Assembly: GCF_900100785.1 (NCBI RefSeq)
Contig: NZ_FNCP01000025.1
Coordinates: 1-64,000, forward strand
DNA from: Desulfosporosinus hippei DSM 8344
GTDB taxonomy: Bacteria; Bacillota; Desulfitobacteriia; Desulfitobacteriales; Desulfitobacteriaceae
Direction: 5' to 3'
Length of the DNA stretch: 64,000 nt
Part shown: positions 26,294 to 34,799 of the stretch, piece after piece
Position numbering within the stretch: position 1 is the first letter of the stretch
Layout of the letters: each line of letters starts with the position of its first letter
The notes under the pieces: generated by a model
The model's database searches: none
Told to the model about the DNA's origin: nothing
Seen by the model: only the letters and a program-made list of their open reading frames with translations
Made by a program: the position numbers and the translations under genes

Positions 26294-27511
26294 TTATTCA
26301 AATCTCAAAGCGTCGATGGGATCCATGGCGGCGGCTTTACGGGCCGGGAAAACGCCGAAGATAATTCCTATAGCGGCGGAAAAACCAAAAGCCATCACCA
26401 CGGAAGTCGGGGAAATACTGGTATTCATGGCTAAGGCCTTCCCTGCCAAGTTTGATCCCCCGTACCCAAGGGCGATGCCTATCCCCCCACCTAGGATGCT
26501 CAATACGACGGCCTCAATAAGAAATTGGAGAAGAATATCCATACTTTTAGCTCCAATCGCTTTGCGAATTCCAATCTCCCGAGTTCGCTCCGTGACGGAG
26601 ACAAGCATGATATTCATAATTCCGATTCCCCCAACCAACAGGGAAATCCCCGCAATGCCGCCCAGGAGCATGGTTAAGGTCTGAGTGACACTTTGCATTG
26701 TTTCTAACATATCGGCCTGATTTTGAACTCTGAAGTCATCTTCTTTGCCTTCAGGAAGATTATGAGCTTTGCGTAAAGCTGCAGTAATCTCATTCTGAGC
26801 TGTCTGCATAAGATCCTCGGAGGTAGCAGAAACGAGAATATTTCGCACCGTCTTTTTTCCGATCAAGCGTGCCTGAACCGTGGAAATAGGGGCAGTAATC
26901 ATGTCATCACTGCTCGTCATTCCCGTTGATCCGGTCGCCGTAGTCACTCCGATGACTTGAAAGGGAACATTATTTATTTTTATGTTCTTGCCAATTATAT
27001 TTGCATTGGCATCTCCCATGAGATTTTCCACAACGGTTGGGCCAAGTACAGCTACTCTTGCGCTCTTATTCACATCTTCTTCAGTAATGTACCGTCCCCT
27101 GGCGATTGAAACATTTTTGATGGCTTCATATTCTTCTGTGGTGCCGGTAATACTCGTAGAGGTGTTTCCACTCCCTAAGACTACTTGAGCACTGGTAGTG
27201 GTAACCGGCGCGATAGCTTTCACAGCCGTTCCTACTTGTATCTTGGATACATCCGTCATGTCCAAGCTGGAGGAGCTGCCTACCCCGCCTCTGACCCCTC
27301 CGGTATTGGATTGTCCGGCGCTGATCGTCAGCAAGTTCGAGCCCATGCCTTGAATCTGAGAAGTGATGGAAGCCGTAGCACCGTTTCCGATTCCAACCAT
27401 GGCAATAACCGCAGCTACTCCAATGATAATCCCCAGCATAGTCAGCATCGACCTCAGTTTGTTCGCCCGCAAAGCCCTGAGAGAGACACGGATACTTTCT
27501 AAAAAGTTCAC
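26294..27511 (-). CDS. MacB-like ABC transporter permease
   Basis: The 405-residue protein has a MacB layout: TM1 near 15-40 ([20 protein letters not shown]), a long extracytoplasmic domain, then three membrane segments near 270-400, with the conserved [15 protein letters not shown]-type loop (seen as [15 protein letters not shown]). Such permeases drive export by mechanical coupling and do not pass substrate themselves. It overlaps the ATPase gene by 4 bp and forms an operon with the adaptor at 28298. Likely substrates are peptides or amphipathic toxins. Confidence 0.92.
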   Translation of the reverse strand: MNFLESIRVSLRALRANKLRSMLTMLGIIIGVAAVIAMVGIGNGATASITSQIQGMGSNLLTISAGQSNTGGVRGGVGSSSSLDMTDVSKIQVGTAVKAIAPVTTTSAQVVLGSGNTSTSITGTTEEYEAIKNVSIARGRYITEEDVNKSARVAVLGPTVVENLMGDANANIIGKNIKINNVPFQVIGVTTATGSTGMTSSDDMITAPISTVQARLIGKKTVRNILVSATSEDLMQTAQNEITAALRKAHNLPEGKEDDFRVQNQADMLETMQSVTQTLTMLLGGIAGISLLVGGIGIMNIMLVSVTERTREIGIRKAIGAKSMDILLQFLIEAVVLSILGGGIGIALGYGGSNLAGKALAMNTSISPTSVVMAFGFSAAIGIIFGVFPARKAAAMDPIDALRFE

Positions 27512-28233
27512 TCTGCTCCTCCCTCCTCTGCGATTTGCGCCTGGGCCTGGCGTGGATTTTTTACGATCTCGTCCCCTTCAATATGACCGTCCCGAAAACG
27601 GACAATCCGCTGGGTAAACTCCGCAATATCCGGTTCATGAGTTACAATAATTATTGTATTTCCCTCCACATGCAAACGCTGGAAGATGGCCATAACCTCC
27701 TCGCTGGATCGGCTGTCCAGGTTCCCCGTAGGCTCATCAGCCAGGATGATGGAGGGCTTTGTGACCAGGGCCCGGGCAATAGCTACCCGCTGCTGCTGTC
27801 CTCCGGATAATTCCTTAGGACGATGGTGAATTCGTTTGCCGAGACCGACGGATTCTAAGGCACTAATAGCCCGAGCACGTCTTTCTTTCGTACTAACTCC
27901 CGCGTACAGCAAAGGAAGTTCTACGTTCTCTACTGCCATGGTTCGGGGAAGGAGATTAAAGCCTTGAAATACAAAGCCGATCTTGCGATTGCGAATTACT
28001 GACAAATCATCGCCGCTGGCCTTGGCGACATCCGTTCCGTCCAAGTGATATTCTCCTTCTGTCGGAGTATCTAAACAGCCCAGAATATTCATCATAGTCG
28101 ACTTGCCGGAACCGGAAGGCCCCATGATGGAAACGAACTCTCCTTCTCCCACGTGCAAATCCACTCCGCCTAAGGCTGCAACTTTAATATCTCCATTAGC
28201 ATATATCTTTTTGATTCCTTTAAGCGTTATCAA
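27508..28233 (-). CDS. ABC transporter ATP-binding protein (MacB/LolD type)
   Basis: Walker A ([15 protein letters not shown]), the signature [15 protein letters not shown], Walker B (IILADEPTG) and the H-loop (IIIVTHEPD) are all intact. I favour a TTG start at 28233, because the upstream GGAGGAGGG is its Shine-Dalgarno. The ATG at 28251 lies inside that sequence and would add six residues. The 4-bp overlap with the permease and the 64-bp gap to the adaptor indicate one transcript. Confidence 0.92.
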   Translation of the reverse strand: MITLKGIKKIYANGDIKVAALGGVDLHVGEGEFVSIMGPSGSGKSTMMNILGCLDTPTEGEYHLDGTDVAKASGDDLSVIRNRKIGFVFQGFNLLPRTMAVENVELPLLYAGVSTKERRARAISALESVGLGKRIHHRPKELSGGQQQRVAIARALVTKPSIILADEPTGNLDSRSSEEVMAIFQRLHVEGNTIIIVTHEPDIAEFTQRIVRFRDGHIEGDEIVKNPRQAQAQIAEEGGAE

Positions 28234-28297
28234 ATAACATCCCTCCTCCATTCATCAAGATAGATATATCTCTTAAAAAGATCGAAGCAATCTCCTG

Positions 28298-29785
28298 TTA
28301 ATTTCTGGGGGGTCCTCCGGCAGCTGCTCCCCCTCCTCCTCCGCCTAATCTAAATCCTCCCGTAGAAGCTTTGGTTGCTGTAGCAGTTGTACCAACTAAT
28401 GTAATAACTTCTTGCCCTTCCTCTATCCCACTTTTGACTTCGACATTTTCGCCATCGTCCAAACCAAATTCCACCGGAACAAATTTAACATTGGCTCCAG
28501 TCTGTTCAGCTTTGGCTGTAGCTTTAGGTTGATCCTCGGACTGAGGAGCTGAAGCTGACATAGGCACCATGACCCCTTTTTCATCACCTCTGGTTTTTAT
28601 CGCCTCGCTGGGTACGGTTAGAACATCCTTGGCTTCTTCCACAATAATGTCAATATTAGCATTCATTCCCGAACGAAGCTTATCGCTGGCTTGTTCTACT
28701 GCCACCGTAACTTCAAAGGTTGTAACGTTTGAAGTGGTTGTTCCTTGGGGAGCCACTAAGCTCACGACTCCGGTGCTGTGGTCATCTGCATAGGCATCAA
28801 GGGTAATGTCCACCTTCTGTCCTACTTTAACCTGAACAATATCGGCCTGGTCAATGGAGGCATTTACTTCAAGACTGCTTCCTGTGGTTCCTGAGGGAGT
28901 TATAGTAATCTTGGAATCATCGCTTGTATATTGATAAAGCTGCAAGTTGGAATCAATTACAATTGCATCCGTCGGCGCAATGATGGTTGCTCCAGCCAAC
29001 TTTGCCACGGCACTGTCAAGTTGTGCCTGAGCTTGGGTTATGTTGGCTTGCGCCGACGCTATATCAGTAGATGTCGGGCCAGCCTCTTGCTGATTCACTT
29101 TATATTCAGCAGCTGTAACATCTGCTTGAGCAGCTTCTAAGGTCTTAGCTGCACCACCATTTTGGGCATTTTTGGCCGTTGTTAAGGCCGATAAGACATC
29201 GTTTAAAGAGTTTTGAGCAGATTGGATAGATGAGGTGTCTCCGCTCTGCTGGGCCTTAGCCAAAACATCACTGGCCTGTTTAACTTTTTCATTAGCTAAG
29301 GTGACTTGGTTGGCCAAATAAGCTGGATCGGCATCCTGCTGGGCAGTGGTCAAACTCTTCTGAGCTTTGGCAAGTTCTGACCGAGCCTGCGCTTTGGTTT
29401 GTTGATTATATCCATCATATAGGGATTGAAGCCTGGCCTCAGCTACCGCTAAGTTAGCTTGCTGCTGAACAACATCAGCTCTCAGGTTTGTTTCATCAAT
29501 TTTGGCCAGAACTTGACCCTTTTGTACTGTATCTCCGACTTTGAAATTTAACTCGACCACCTGTCCCCTGGTCACATCTCCATTGTTGGAGAACTGCAAG
29601 GGTATGGACTGGGGATAATTAACCATCCCAGTTGCAGTGATAACCTTGCTGACATTTCCAATCTGAGCTTTAGCTGTGATATTTGCAACTGCTGCAGGTT
29701 TGGCCGTAAACTTTTTATAGCCCCAATATCCCCCTCCCAAGACCAAAACGCTCAATACCCCTATGGTCACCCATTTTTTGTTCAT
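28298..29785 (-). CDS. MacA/HlyD-family efflux adaptor
   Basis: The 495-residue protein has one N-terminal membrane anchor (WVTIGVLSVLVLGGGYWGYK), a lipoyl/barrel-sandwich half (VGDTVQKGQVLAKIDETNLR), and a long alanine/glutamine-rich alpha-hairpin. A beta-barrel half follows with VKVGQKVDITLDAY and LRSGMNANIDIIVEEAKDVL. It ends in a glycine-rich tail. It would link the MacB-like pump to the cell exterior. It leads the three-gene efflux operon, and the 197 bp upstream contain an 11-bp-spaced box array (29918-29956). Confidence 0.9.
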   Translation of the reverse strand: MNKKWVTIGVLSVLVLGGGYWGYKKFTAKPAAVANITAKAQIGNVSKVITATGMVNYPQSIPLQFSNNGDVTRGQVVELNFKVGDTVQKGQVLAKIDETNLRADVVQQQANLAVAEARLQSLYDGYNQQTKAQARSELAKAQKSLTTAQQDADPAYLANQVTLANEKVKQASDVLAKAQQSGDTSSIQSAQNSLNDVLSALTTAKNAQNGGAAKTLEAAQADVTAAEYKVNQQEAGPTSTDIASAQANITQAQAQLDSAVAKLAGATIIAPTDAIVIDSNLQLYQYTSDDSKITITPSGTTGSSLEVNASIDQADIVQVKVGQKVDITLDAYADDHSTGVVSLVAPQGTTTSNVTTFEVTVAVEQASDKLRSGMNANIDIIVEEAKDVLTVPSEAIKTRGDEKGVMVPMSASAPQSEDQPKATAKAEQTGANVKFVPVEFGLDDGENVEVKSGIEEGQEVITLVGTTATATKASTGGFRLGGGGGGAAAGGPPRN

Positions 29786-29892
29786 GCTCTCTCTCCTCTT
29801 TTATGTATTCTTAAGAAATTCCATTAATATAGAAGGAAGATTAAAAAATGCTCTAAATTCTGGTTAAAATTCCTAAATCAGAATATCACAGT

Positions 29893-29956
29893 ATTATGTT
29901 CAAACAACGATAAACTTCTTAAGATCTTGTCAGGATTAGCTGAGGATTGCCTGAAG
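29893..29956 (-). promoter_or_regulatory. Four 11-bp-spaced boxes and promoter of the efflux operon
   Basis: On the minus strand CTTCAG (29951-29956), CCTCAG (29940-29945), CCTGAC (29929-29934) and CTTAAG (29918-29923) repeat every 11 bp. CATAAT (29893-29898) then lies 17 bp from a TTAAGA. The array strongly resembles the one at 3871-3909. It sits between the kinase gene and the adaptor gene, where the adjacent response regulator would be expected to bind. Confidence 0.55.
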
Positions 29957-29982
29957 AACTACTAGATTTCACTGAATGGGAT

Positions 29983-31686
29983 TCACTTCTGCCTCCTAGG
30001 CAATAAGATTTTAAAACAGCTTCCTTCTCCCAGGGTGCTCTTTACTTCGATTGACCCCCCATGGGCTTGGATAAACTCTTTGGCAATAGCCAGTCCTAAC
30101 CCGGTTCCGCCGCTCTCTCGCTCTCGGGCTTTATCGACTCGATAAAAGCGATTAAAAATATGCTCCAGTTCCTCTTGGGGAATACCTTCCCCAGAGTCTT
30201 CTACCGTTACTTGAACCCAACTACTTAATTTTAAGTTATCCTTACTCTTAAATACTTTTGGATTTCCTTCTGCAGCTTGTTTAGGCATTCTTGAATCATT
30301 TAGCTTCTCAAGTTTTATAAGTTTCTCATGTTTCTCTTGTTTCTCTTGTTTCTCTTGTTTCTCTTGTTTCTCTATCTTATCCACTTTACGTTGGAAGACA
30401 TCTCGTAAACGATGAGTGTTCCTTTCAGCCAATTTTCCTTCTTCAGCAAATCGTTCTATCTCCGCTAAGGTTAGGTGTAGAGCTCCACCCGGGGGGGTAT
30501 GTAAAAGGGCATTGCCAATTAGATTAACGAAGACTTGAGTCAGGCGGTCGGGATCCCCTGTAATATCCGGTACCTCTCCCTTGATCTCGACAACTAATCC
30601 TCGCTCTTCGAATTCAATGGCAAATTGCTCTGTAATCCGTTCTACTAACTTCCTTAGATTTACCGGTTTTAAAGACATGTGTAATTTTCCGGCTTCCGCA
30701 AGATTTAACTGTTGGAGATCCCGTACTAAGCGAATAAGTCTTAAAGTTTCATCTTGTATGGGTAGAATGGTTTCCGGAGTTGAGGGTAAAACCCCTTCTT
30801 GAATTGATTCAAGTTTTCCGAGGATGACTGAAAGTGGTGTGCGCAATTCATGAGCTATATCTGCCACCATGTTGCGACGTACTTCCTCATTGCGAGCTAA
30901 TTGTTCCGTCATTCGATTAAAGTCTTGAGCTAAGTTTGCAATATCTCCGTTGCCCTTGACATCAACTCTGGAGGACAAATCCCCATTCCCTACATTGCGA
31001 ACAGCTTCCATCAAATGATTAAGAGGTTTCGTGAAATGCCGGGTTAATAACATTCCCAAGATTAAGGCTACAAAGGATGTAAGCCCTAAACCAATAAGCA
31101 TAGCTTGAATAATCGAGGTTCCAATGGTTTTGGCCAGTCGATTATTAGTACCGGCAACTAGCGGGGTTTCCTGCCAATAAAACCCTACTGTCTGTTCCTT
31201 AACCTTGATCTCTTCCCATTGCTTGGGGATTTTATTACTGTTTGGTAATTGCGAAATAGTTTTACCCAGGTCTTTATTCTCTAAGTCCCCTACAACCTTA
31301 CTCTCCAGATCAAATACCCAAAAGGGTGGGCCTTCACGTCGTGTTCTTATTCTCAAGTCCTGTCCGGGAATAGTTTGTTCCGGGGAAACTCCAACGACAA
31401 AAAGCCTCGGCCTCCCTTCAAGATCAACCCCTTCAAAATTCGGCCCAAATCGGTGTTCTGCCTCGCTAACTTTGGTGATATACCCCTGAACTCCATCCCA
31501 GCTGTCATGAGCCTCATAATATCCACTTAAAAGCCGCTTCCAACTTTCACCATAGGCTTGTTGGACATAGGTTTCCGCATGCCCAAGTAAAGATTGGGTT
31601 GTGATTAAGGCTATAGCTGTAAAAAAAATAGCCATAAAAAAAACCATGCCTATTAAGCTGATAATAAACTTCCTGCGTAAAGTCAC
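29983..31686 (-). CDS. Sensor histidine kinase with an unusual insertion
   Basis: The 567 residues comprise TM1 (about 9-30), an extracytoplasmic sensor, TM2 (about 191-213), HAMP, the H-box ADIAHELRTPLSV with the phosphorylated His at 279, the N-box VFVNLIGNALLH, and the G-boxes VEDSGEGIP and SGGTGLGLAIA. Between the N-box and the first G-box lies an extra charged segment (about 405-488) with repeated EKQ triplets encoded by a 9-bp DNA repeat. Its start overlaps the response regulator stop by 4 bp. The pair probably controls the adjacent efflux operon. Confidence 0.93.
   Translation of the reverse strand: MTLRRKFIISLIGMVFFMAIFFTAIALITTQSLLGHAETYVQQAYGESWKRLLSGYYEAHDSWDGVQGYITKVSEAEHRFGPNFEGVDLEGRPRLFVVGVSPEQTIPGQDLRIRTRREGPPFWVFDLESKVVGDLENKDLGKTISQLPNSNKIPKQWEEIKVKEQTVGFYWQETPLVAGTNNRLAKTIGTSIIQAMLIGLGLTSFVALILGMLLTRHFTKPLNHLMEAVRNVGNGDLSSRVDVKGNGDIANLAQDFNRMTEQLARNEEVRRNMVADIAHELRTPLSVILGKLESIQEGVLPSTPETILPIQDETLRLIRLVRDLQQLNLAEAGKLHMSLKPVNLRKLVERITEQFAIEFEERGLVVEIKGEVPDITGDPDRLTQVFVNLIGNALLHTPPGGALHLTLAEIERFAEEGKLAERNTHRLRDVFQRKVDKIEKQEKQEKQEKQEKHEKLIKLEKLNDSRMPKQAAEGNPKVFKSKDNLKLSSWVQVTVEDSGEGIPQEELEHIFNRFYRVDKARERESGGTGLGLAIAKEFIQAHGGSIEVKSTLGEGSCFKILLPRRQK
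30322..30375. repeat. 9-bp tandem repeat inside the histidine kinase gene
   Basis: Units of TTTCTCTTG start at 30331, 30340, 30349 and 30358, flanked by TTTCTCATG (30322) and a partial unit. They encode the EKQ triplets of the kinase insertion. Gain or loss of units keeps the frame. Confidence 0.9.
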
Positions 31687-32375
31687 AAGCCTTCACCAAA
31701 CCGATACCCTACGCCAAATACGGTTTCTATGTACTTTGGCTCGCTGGGGTTGTCCTCAATTTTCTTACGCAGGTTGGAGACGTGGGTATCAATAGAGCGT
31801 TCATAGTAAAGATATTCTTCCCCCATGGCCTGCCGTAAAAGCTGCAGACGACTATAAACAGTTCCAGGGCGTGTAGCAAGTAAATGCAGTATGTTAAATT
31901 CTGTAGGCGTTAGAAGGACTTCCTGTCCGCATTTTAAGACCTTATGACTGGAGATGTCTAAGCTTATCTCTCCTCGAATTATTACTGACGAGGTGTATTC
32001 CTGGGAAACCCCTGAGGAGCGGCGAAGTACAGTTTTGATTCGAGCGACTAATTCCCGTAGGCTAAATGGTTTAACAATATAGTCGTCAGCACCAAACTCT
32101 AAACCAAGAACCCGATCAATTTCCTCGGATTTTGCCGTCAGCATGATAATCGGTATTGTACTGGTTTCACGCAAACGTTTGCACATGTCCAGCCCACTTA
32201 TTCCCGGAAGCATCCAATCCAGCAAGACAAGATCCGGCTTTTCTCGTTCGATAAGTTCCATCCCTTCTACTCCATTGACTGCAGTTAGGGCGTTATATCC
32301 TTCCCGCGAGAGGTAATCCCTCACGAGAGTTAGAATTTCCGGTTCATCATCGACTAAAACAATCTTCATTTTCAT
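31683..32375 (-). CDS. OmpR/PhoB-family response regulator
   Basis: The receiver domain has the acidic pair DDE (residues 9-11), the phosphoacceptor Asp53 in LLDWMLPG, and Lys in DDYIVKPFSLREL. The C-terminal winged helix has LTPTEFNILHLLATRPG and the wing YIETVFGVGYRFG. At 230 residues it is full length. It is the first gene of a kinase/efflux cluster. A possible autoregulatory box array lies at 32435-32462. Confidence 0.94.
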   Translation of the reverse strand: MKMKIVLVDDEPEILTLVRDYLSREGYNALTAVNGVEGMELIEREKPDLVLLDWMLPGISGLDMCKRLRETSTIPIIMLTAKSEEIDRVLGLEFGADDYIVKPFSLRELVARIKTVLRRSSGVSQEYTSSVIIRGEISLDISSHKVLKCGQEVLLTPTEFNILHLLATRPGTVYSRLQLLRQAMGEEYLYYERSIDTHVSNLRKKIEDNPSEPKYIETVFGVGYRFGEGL

Positions 32376-32434
32376 GCCACCACTTTTCCCCTTTTCTCGT
32401 TGATATAAGTATAACGTTAATCTTTGTGATGTAT

Positions 32435-32462
32435 CTAGGAAAGTTTTGAAGATTTTATGAAG
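32435..32462 (-). promoter_or_regulatory. Possible autoregulatory boxes upstream of the response regulator
   Basis: On the minus strand CTTCAT (32457-32462), CTTCAA (32446-32451) and TCCTAG (32435-32440) are 11 bp apart, with TATACT further downstream as a possible -10. The match to the other two arrays is weaker. Confidence 0.35.
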
Positions 32463-32485
32463 AATATGGGGGTTGGAGAAAGTAA

Positions 32486-32714
32486 GGGGCGAATTGCCCG
32501 TTCACACACGTTACGTTTCCGCACCGCCCTATGCCGTCCTTGGCGGGCGGTGCACTCGACACGTCCTGTGTCAGCGCTCTCTCGTTGGATGCTGAAGGAA
32601 TTGCGCCAACCTCTGGGCCGCTCTACGATGTGAACCTGGGCGCAATTGACCCTTCAGCATCGGCACTCGCTTTAGCGTGAACTTCACTAAAGTGTTCTCT
32701 TGGCAATTCGCCCC
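32486..32714 (+). repeat. Structured intergenic repeat, copy 3
   Basis: The outer stem is 13 perfect pairs, GGGGCGAATTGCC (32486-32498) with 32702-32714. The inner stem is GATGCTGAAGG (32588-32598) with CCTTCAGCATC (32651-32661). The apical stem is AATTGCGCC (32599-32607) with GGCGCAATT (32639-32647). The motif AACCTCTGGG is at 32608-32617. The loop TGTGAAC (32629-32635) can pair with GTTCACA (32500-32506) as a pseudoknot. A side hairpin is GCACCGCCC/GGGCGGTGC. Confidence 0.75.
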
Positions 32715-32733
32715 TTCTATTATCAATAATAAT

Positions 32734-32763
32734 GCCCTCGCTTAAGACTTCTTAAACGAGGGC
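32734..32763 (-). terminator. Hairpin after the MarR gene
   Basis: GCCCTCGCTTAAG (32734-32746) pairs with CTTAAACGAGGGC (32751-32763) with one mismatch. The minus strand continues ATTATTATT. It lies 13 bp past the MarR stop. Confidence 0.6.
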
Positions 32764-32775
32764 GATTGTCGAGAG

Positions 32776-33216
32776 TTAAACTTCTACTAATTCCATTTTC
32801 TCAGCAAGGAGTTCTGAACTGCGAGATAATTCTTCGTATTCGGCATCGGTATAATCTTTGATGATTTCGCTTATGAATTTTTGTCTTTCTGCGATTACTG
32901 CATCTAGGGCTTCATTTCCTCTTGATAACAAGTGAAGCGCGACTACTCTCCGATCCTTTTCAGCTCGTACACGTTCGACAAGCCCTGCAAATTCCATTCG
33001 ATCTGCTAAATCCGTTGCTGTACTGCATGCTACATATAAGTTTTTGCATAGATCACCCATAGTTAAAGGCCCATATTCTCGAATGCATAAAAGTGCATTG
33101 AACTGAAGCTCAGAAATATCCATATCTACTAGAACCGATCGGCCACGCTTAAACAAAATTGCATTAGCTCGTCTTAAGGTTTCCTCCAGCTGCTTTATTA
33201 TGTCTTCGTTTGCCAG
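32776..33216 (-). CDS. MarR-family transcriptional regulator
   Basis: A winged helix is clear: ISELQFNALLCIREYGPLTMGDL, YVACSTATDLADRMEFAGLV, and the wing RVRAEKDRRVVAL. The first ordinary start (TTG at 33156) has no ribosome site and would cut off helix 1. The frame stays open upstream to a CTG at 33216, 8 bases after GGAGG, giving 146 residues, the usual MarR length, and restoring a helix ending in EETLRRANAILF. I therefore favour the CTG start. The target genes are unknown. Confidence 0.78.
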   Translation of the reverse strand: MANEDIIKQLEETLRRANAILFKRGRSVLVDMDISELQFNALLCIREYGPLTMGDLCKNLYVACSTATDLADRMEFAGLVERVRAEKDRRVVALHLLSRGNEALDAVIAERQKFISEIIKDYTDAEYEELSRSSELLAEKMELVEV

Positions 33217-33490
33217 TCATCCCACCTCCAATTTCCTAATATTATAACAATTCTATATTATCACAGTTTAGGATAATATTCAGTATAAAATAAACAAGTT
33301 AGCTAAAATACTAGTGAGATCTTAAATAAGGATTTTAGTTATCAAATACTCGTTCAGCTAAAGCTGAACATCCTCGTCTTTATACTGCTCATTATAATAT
33401 TTACTGTATAATAGAACAATTTTACGCTTCAAATATAGTTTCATTTTGTTATAATAAATCATCTATTATTTGGCCAAGAGGTGATTTGAA

Positions 33491-33721
33491 TTGCTCATTA
33501 CTGAGACTGAATTTACAACAAATATTGAAAAATATTTATCACTCGTTAATCACGAAGAAATTATTATCACCAAGAATGGTAGGGGCATTGCAAAACTTAC
33601 TTCTCTAAAAGAAGACGACAAAGTAGAAACTATCAAGTCTTTTTTGGGTTCTCTCTCTAATGATATCTCTTTAGAACAGTCTAAAGATGAAAGATTAAAG
33701 AAATATGAACTTATTGATTGA
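33491..33721 (+). CDS. Phd/YefM-type antitoxin-like protein, no toxin nearby
   Basis: The 76-residue protein starts at a TTG after AAGAGGTGA. Its first half, ETEFTTNIEKYLSLV and EEIIITKNGRGIAKL, is the DNA-binding fold of the Phd/YefM family. The charged C-terminal tail would normally wrap a toxin. No toxin frame follows: the next feature is a strong terminator at 33758-33794. It may be an orphan antitoxin, a remnant, or a regulator. Confidence 0.8.
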   Translation: MLITETEFTTNIEKYLSLVNHEEIIITKNGRGIAKLTSLKEDDKVETIKSFLGSLSNDISLEQSKDERLKKYELID

Positions 33722-33757
33722 TATACAATACCATTATTACCTGGAATACTCTTTAAT

Positions 33758-33794
33758 AAAAACAACCACGATTTGAAACATCGTGGTTGTTTTT
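33758..33794. terminator. Bidirectional terminator
   Basis: AAAAACAACCACGAT (33758-33772) pairs perfectly with ATCGTGGTTGTTTTT (33780-33794). The A and T flanks let it serve both the antitoxin gene (+) and the GerM gene (-). Confidence 0.9.
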
Positions 33795-33831
33795 ATGCTA
33801 CATTTTAAATTACTCTTACTTTTGATTTCTA

Positions 33832-34656
33832 TCAGGTTGAACTTGGAGGATAATTAAAGAGATTAATTGAACTGGGAGAATCTTTGAGAGCTCCTTCATT
33901 CTTGCTTTCAATATTACTACTATTCTTATTACTACTATTAGTACTGCTGCTGCTGTTACTGTTATTAGTACTATTAGTACTGTCGTTACCGCCGTTATTA
34001 TAATTCGGGACTACTATCCCTAAACCTGAATTTCCGGTTCCGGTATTAGGTGTCACCGTTTTTCCCGAAGCCTCTGTCTTAACCAGATTGGCTTTGTAGA
34101 CTAAATTTGATGCGTCAATGGTTCCATATTTACTGATGGGTTGACCATCGACACGGATTTGAACTTGCTTTATTGTGGAAAACTGGGTCAAGGTATTAAC
34201 TAAGCCATACAGCGCAATCTCAGGGGCTACTTTAGAGTTAGGCTGTAAGAACTCTTTACTTAAATCTACAATAACCACATTGTCTCTGATGGCAATATCT
34301 CGTAATGTCGTAGTTGAAGAAACTGAGGCCAGCAAATCATTTCCCGAGGGACCTTTTAACCATTGAACAACTGTCTCTCTGGCAAGGCTTACTGTTTTTG
34401 GCAAGGTTCGCTCTTCCTTGAGTAGATACTTTCCACTGGCATCAGGATAATAAAGGGCTACCACCTTTCCTTCTCCTGTTGTTGTTGATGCGGGAATTGT
34501 CGTTTCTTTATCCCCGGTTGATCCTATCCAGTCAGCCAATGGCGTTGAGGCTCCATCCTTTTTCACAAGTGTTTCTAGCGTTCCACAGCCGGTCATCAGG
34601 ATCAAGCTGAGTAAAACTACTCCCAGAAGACTATAATTCCGAACCCGTACTTTCAT
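33832..34656 (-). CDS. GerM/GerMN-domain lipoprotein
   Basis: Starting at ATG 34656 (ribosome site AAGGGG), the protein has a lipoprotein signal with the lipobox LMTGC. A sporulation/spore germination (GerMN) domain spans about 55-200, seen in KVVALYYPDASGKYLL, TVVQWLKGPSGNDLLASV and VVIVDLSKEFL. A Ser/Asn-rich tail follows. GerM-type proteins act at the forespore envelope interface during engulfment or in germination. The gene follows spoIIR on the same strand, consistent with a sporulation role, though GerMN domains also occur in vegetative lipoproteins. Confidence 0.85.
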   Translation of the reverse strand: MKVRVRNYSLLGVVLLSLILMTGCGTLETLVKKDGASTPLADWIGSTGDKETTIPASTTTGEGKVVALYYPDASGKYLLKEERTLPKTVSLARETVVQWLKGPSGNDLLASVSSTTTLRDIAIRDNVVIVDLSKEFLQPNSKVAPEIALYGLVNTLTQFSTIKQVQIRVDGQPISKYGTIDASNLVYKANLVKTEASGKTVTPNTGTGNSGLGIVVPNYNNGGNDSTNSTNNSNSSSSTNSSNKNSSNIESKNEGALKDSPSSINLFNYPPSST

Positions 34657-34799
34657 AATTTCTGCCCCTTCCTCAGACAAGTCTACTAATCCTCTTTTTT
34701 AACCTTATGCTTTGTCCAAAAAAATAGTACAGGTTCCGGCAAAAAAGATCTGAGATGATCTACAATAAGAGCCAATTTCTCTTACAACTAAATCTCACA

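Noticed and set aside
30322-30375. Assembly artefact in the histidine kinase
   Set aside because: The repeats stay in frame and the flanking kinase boxes are intact, so a real low-complexity insertion is more likely.
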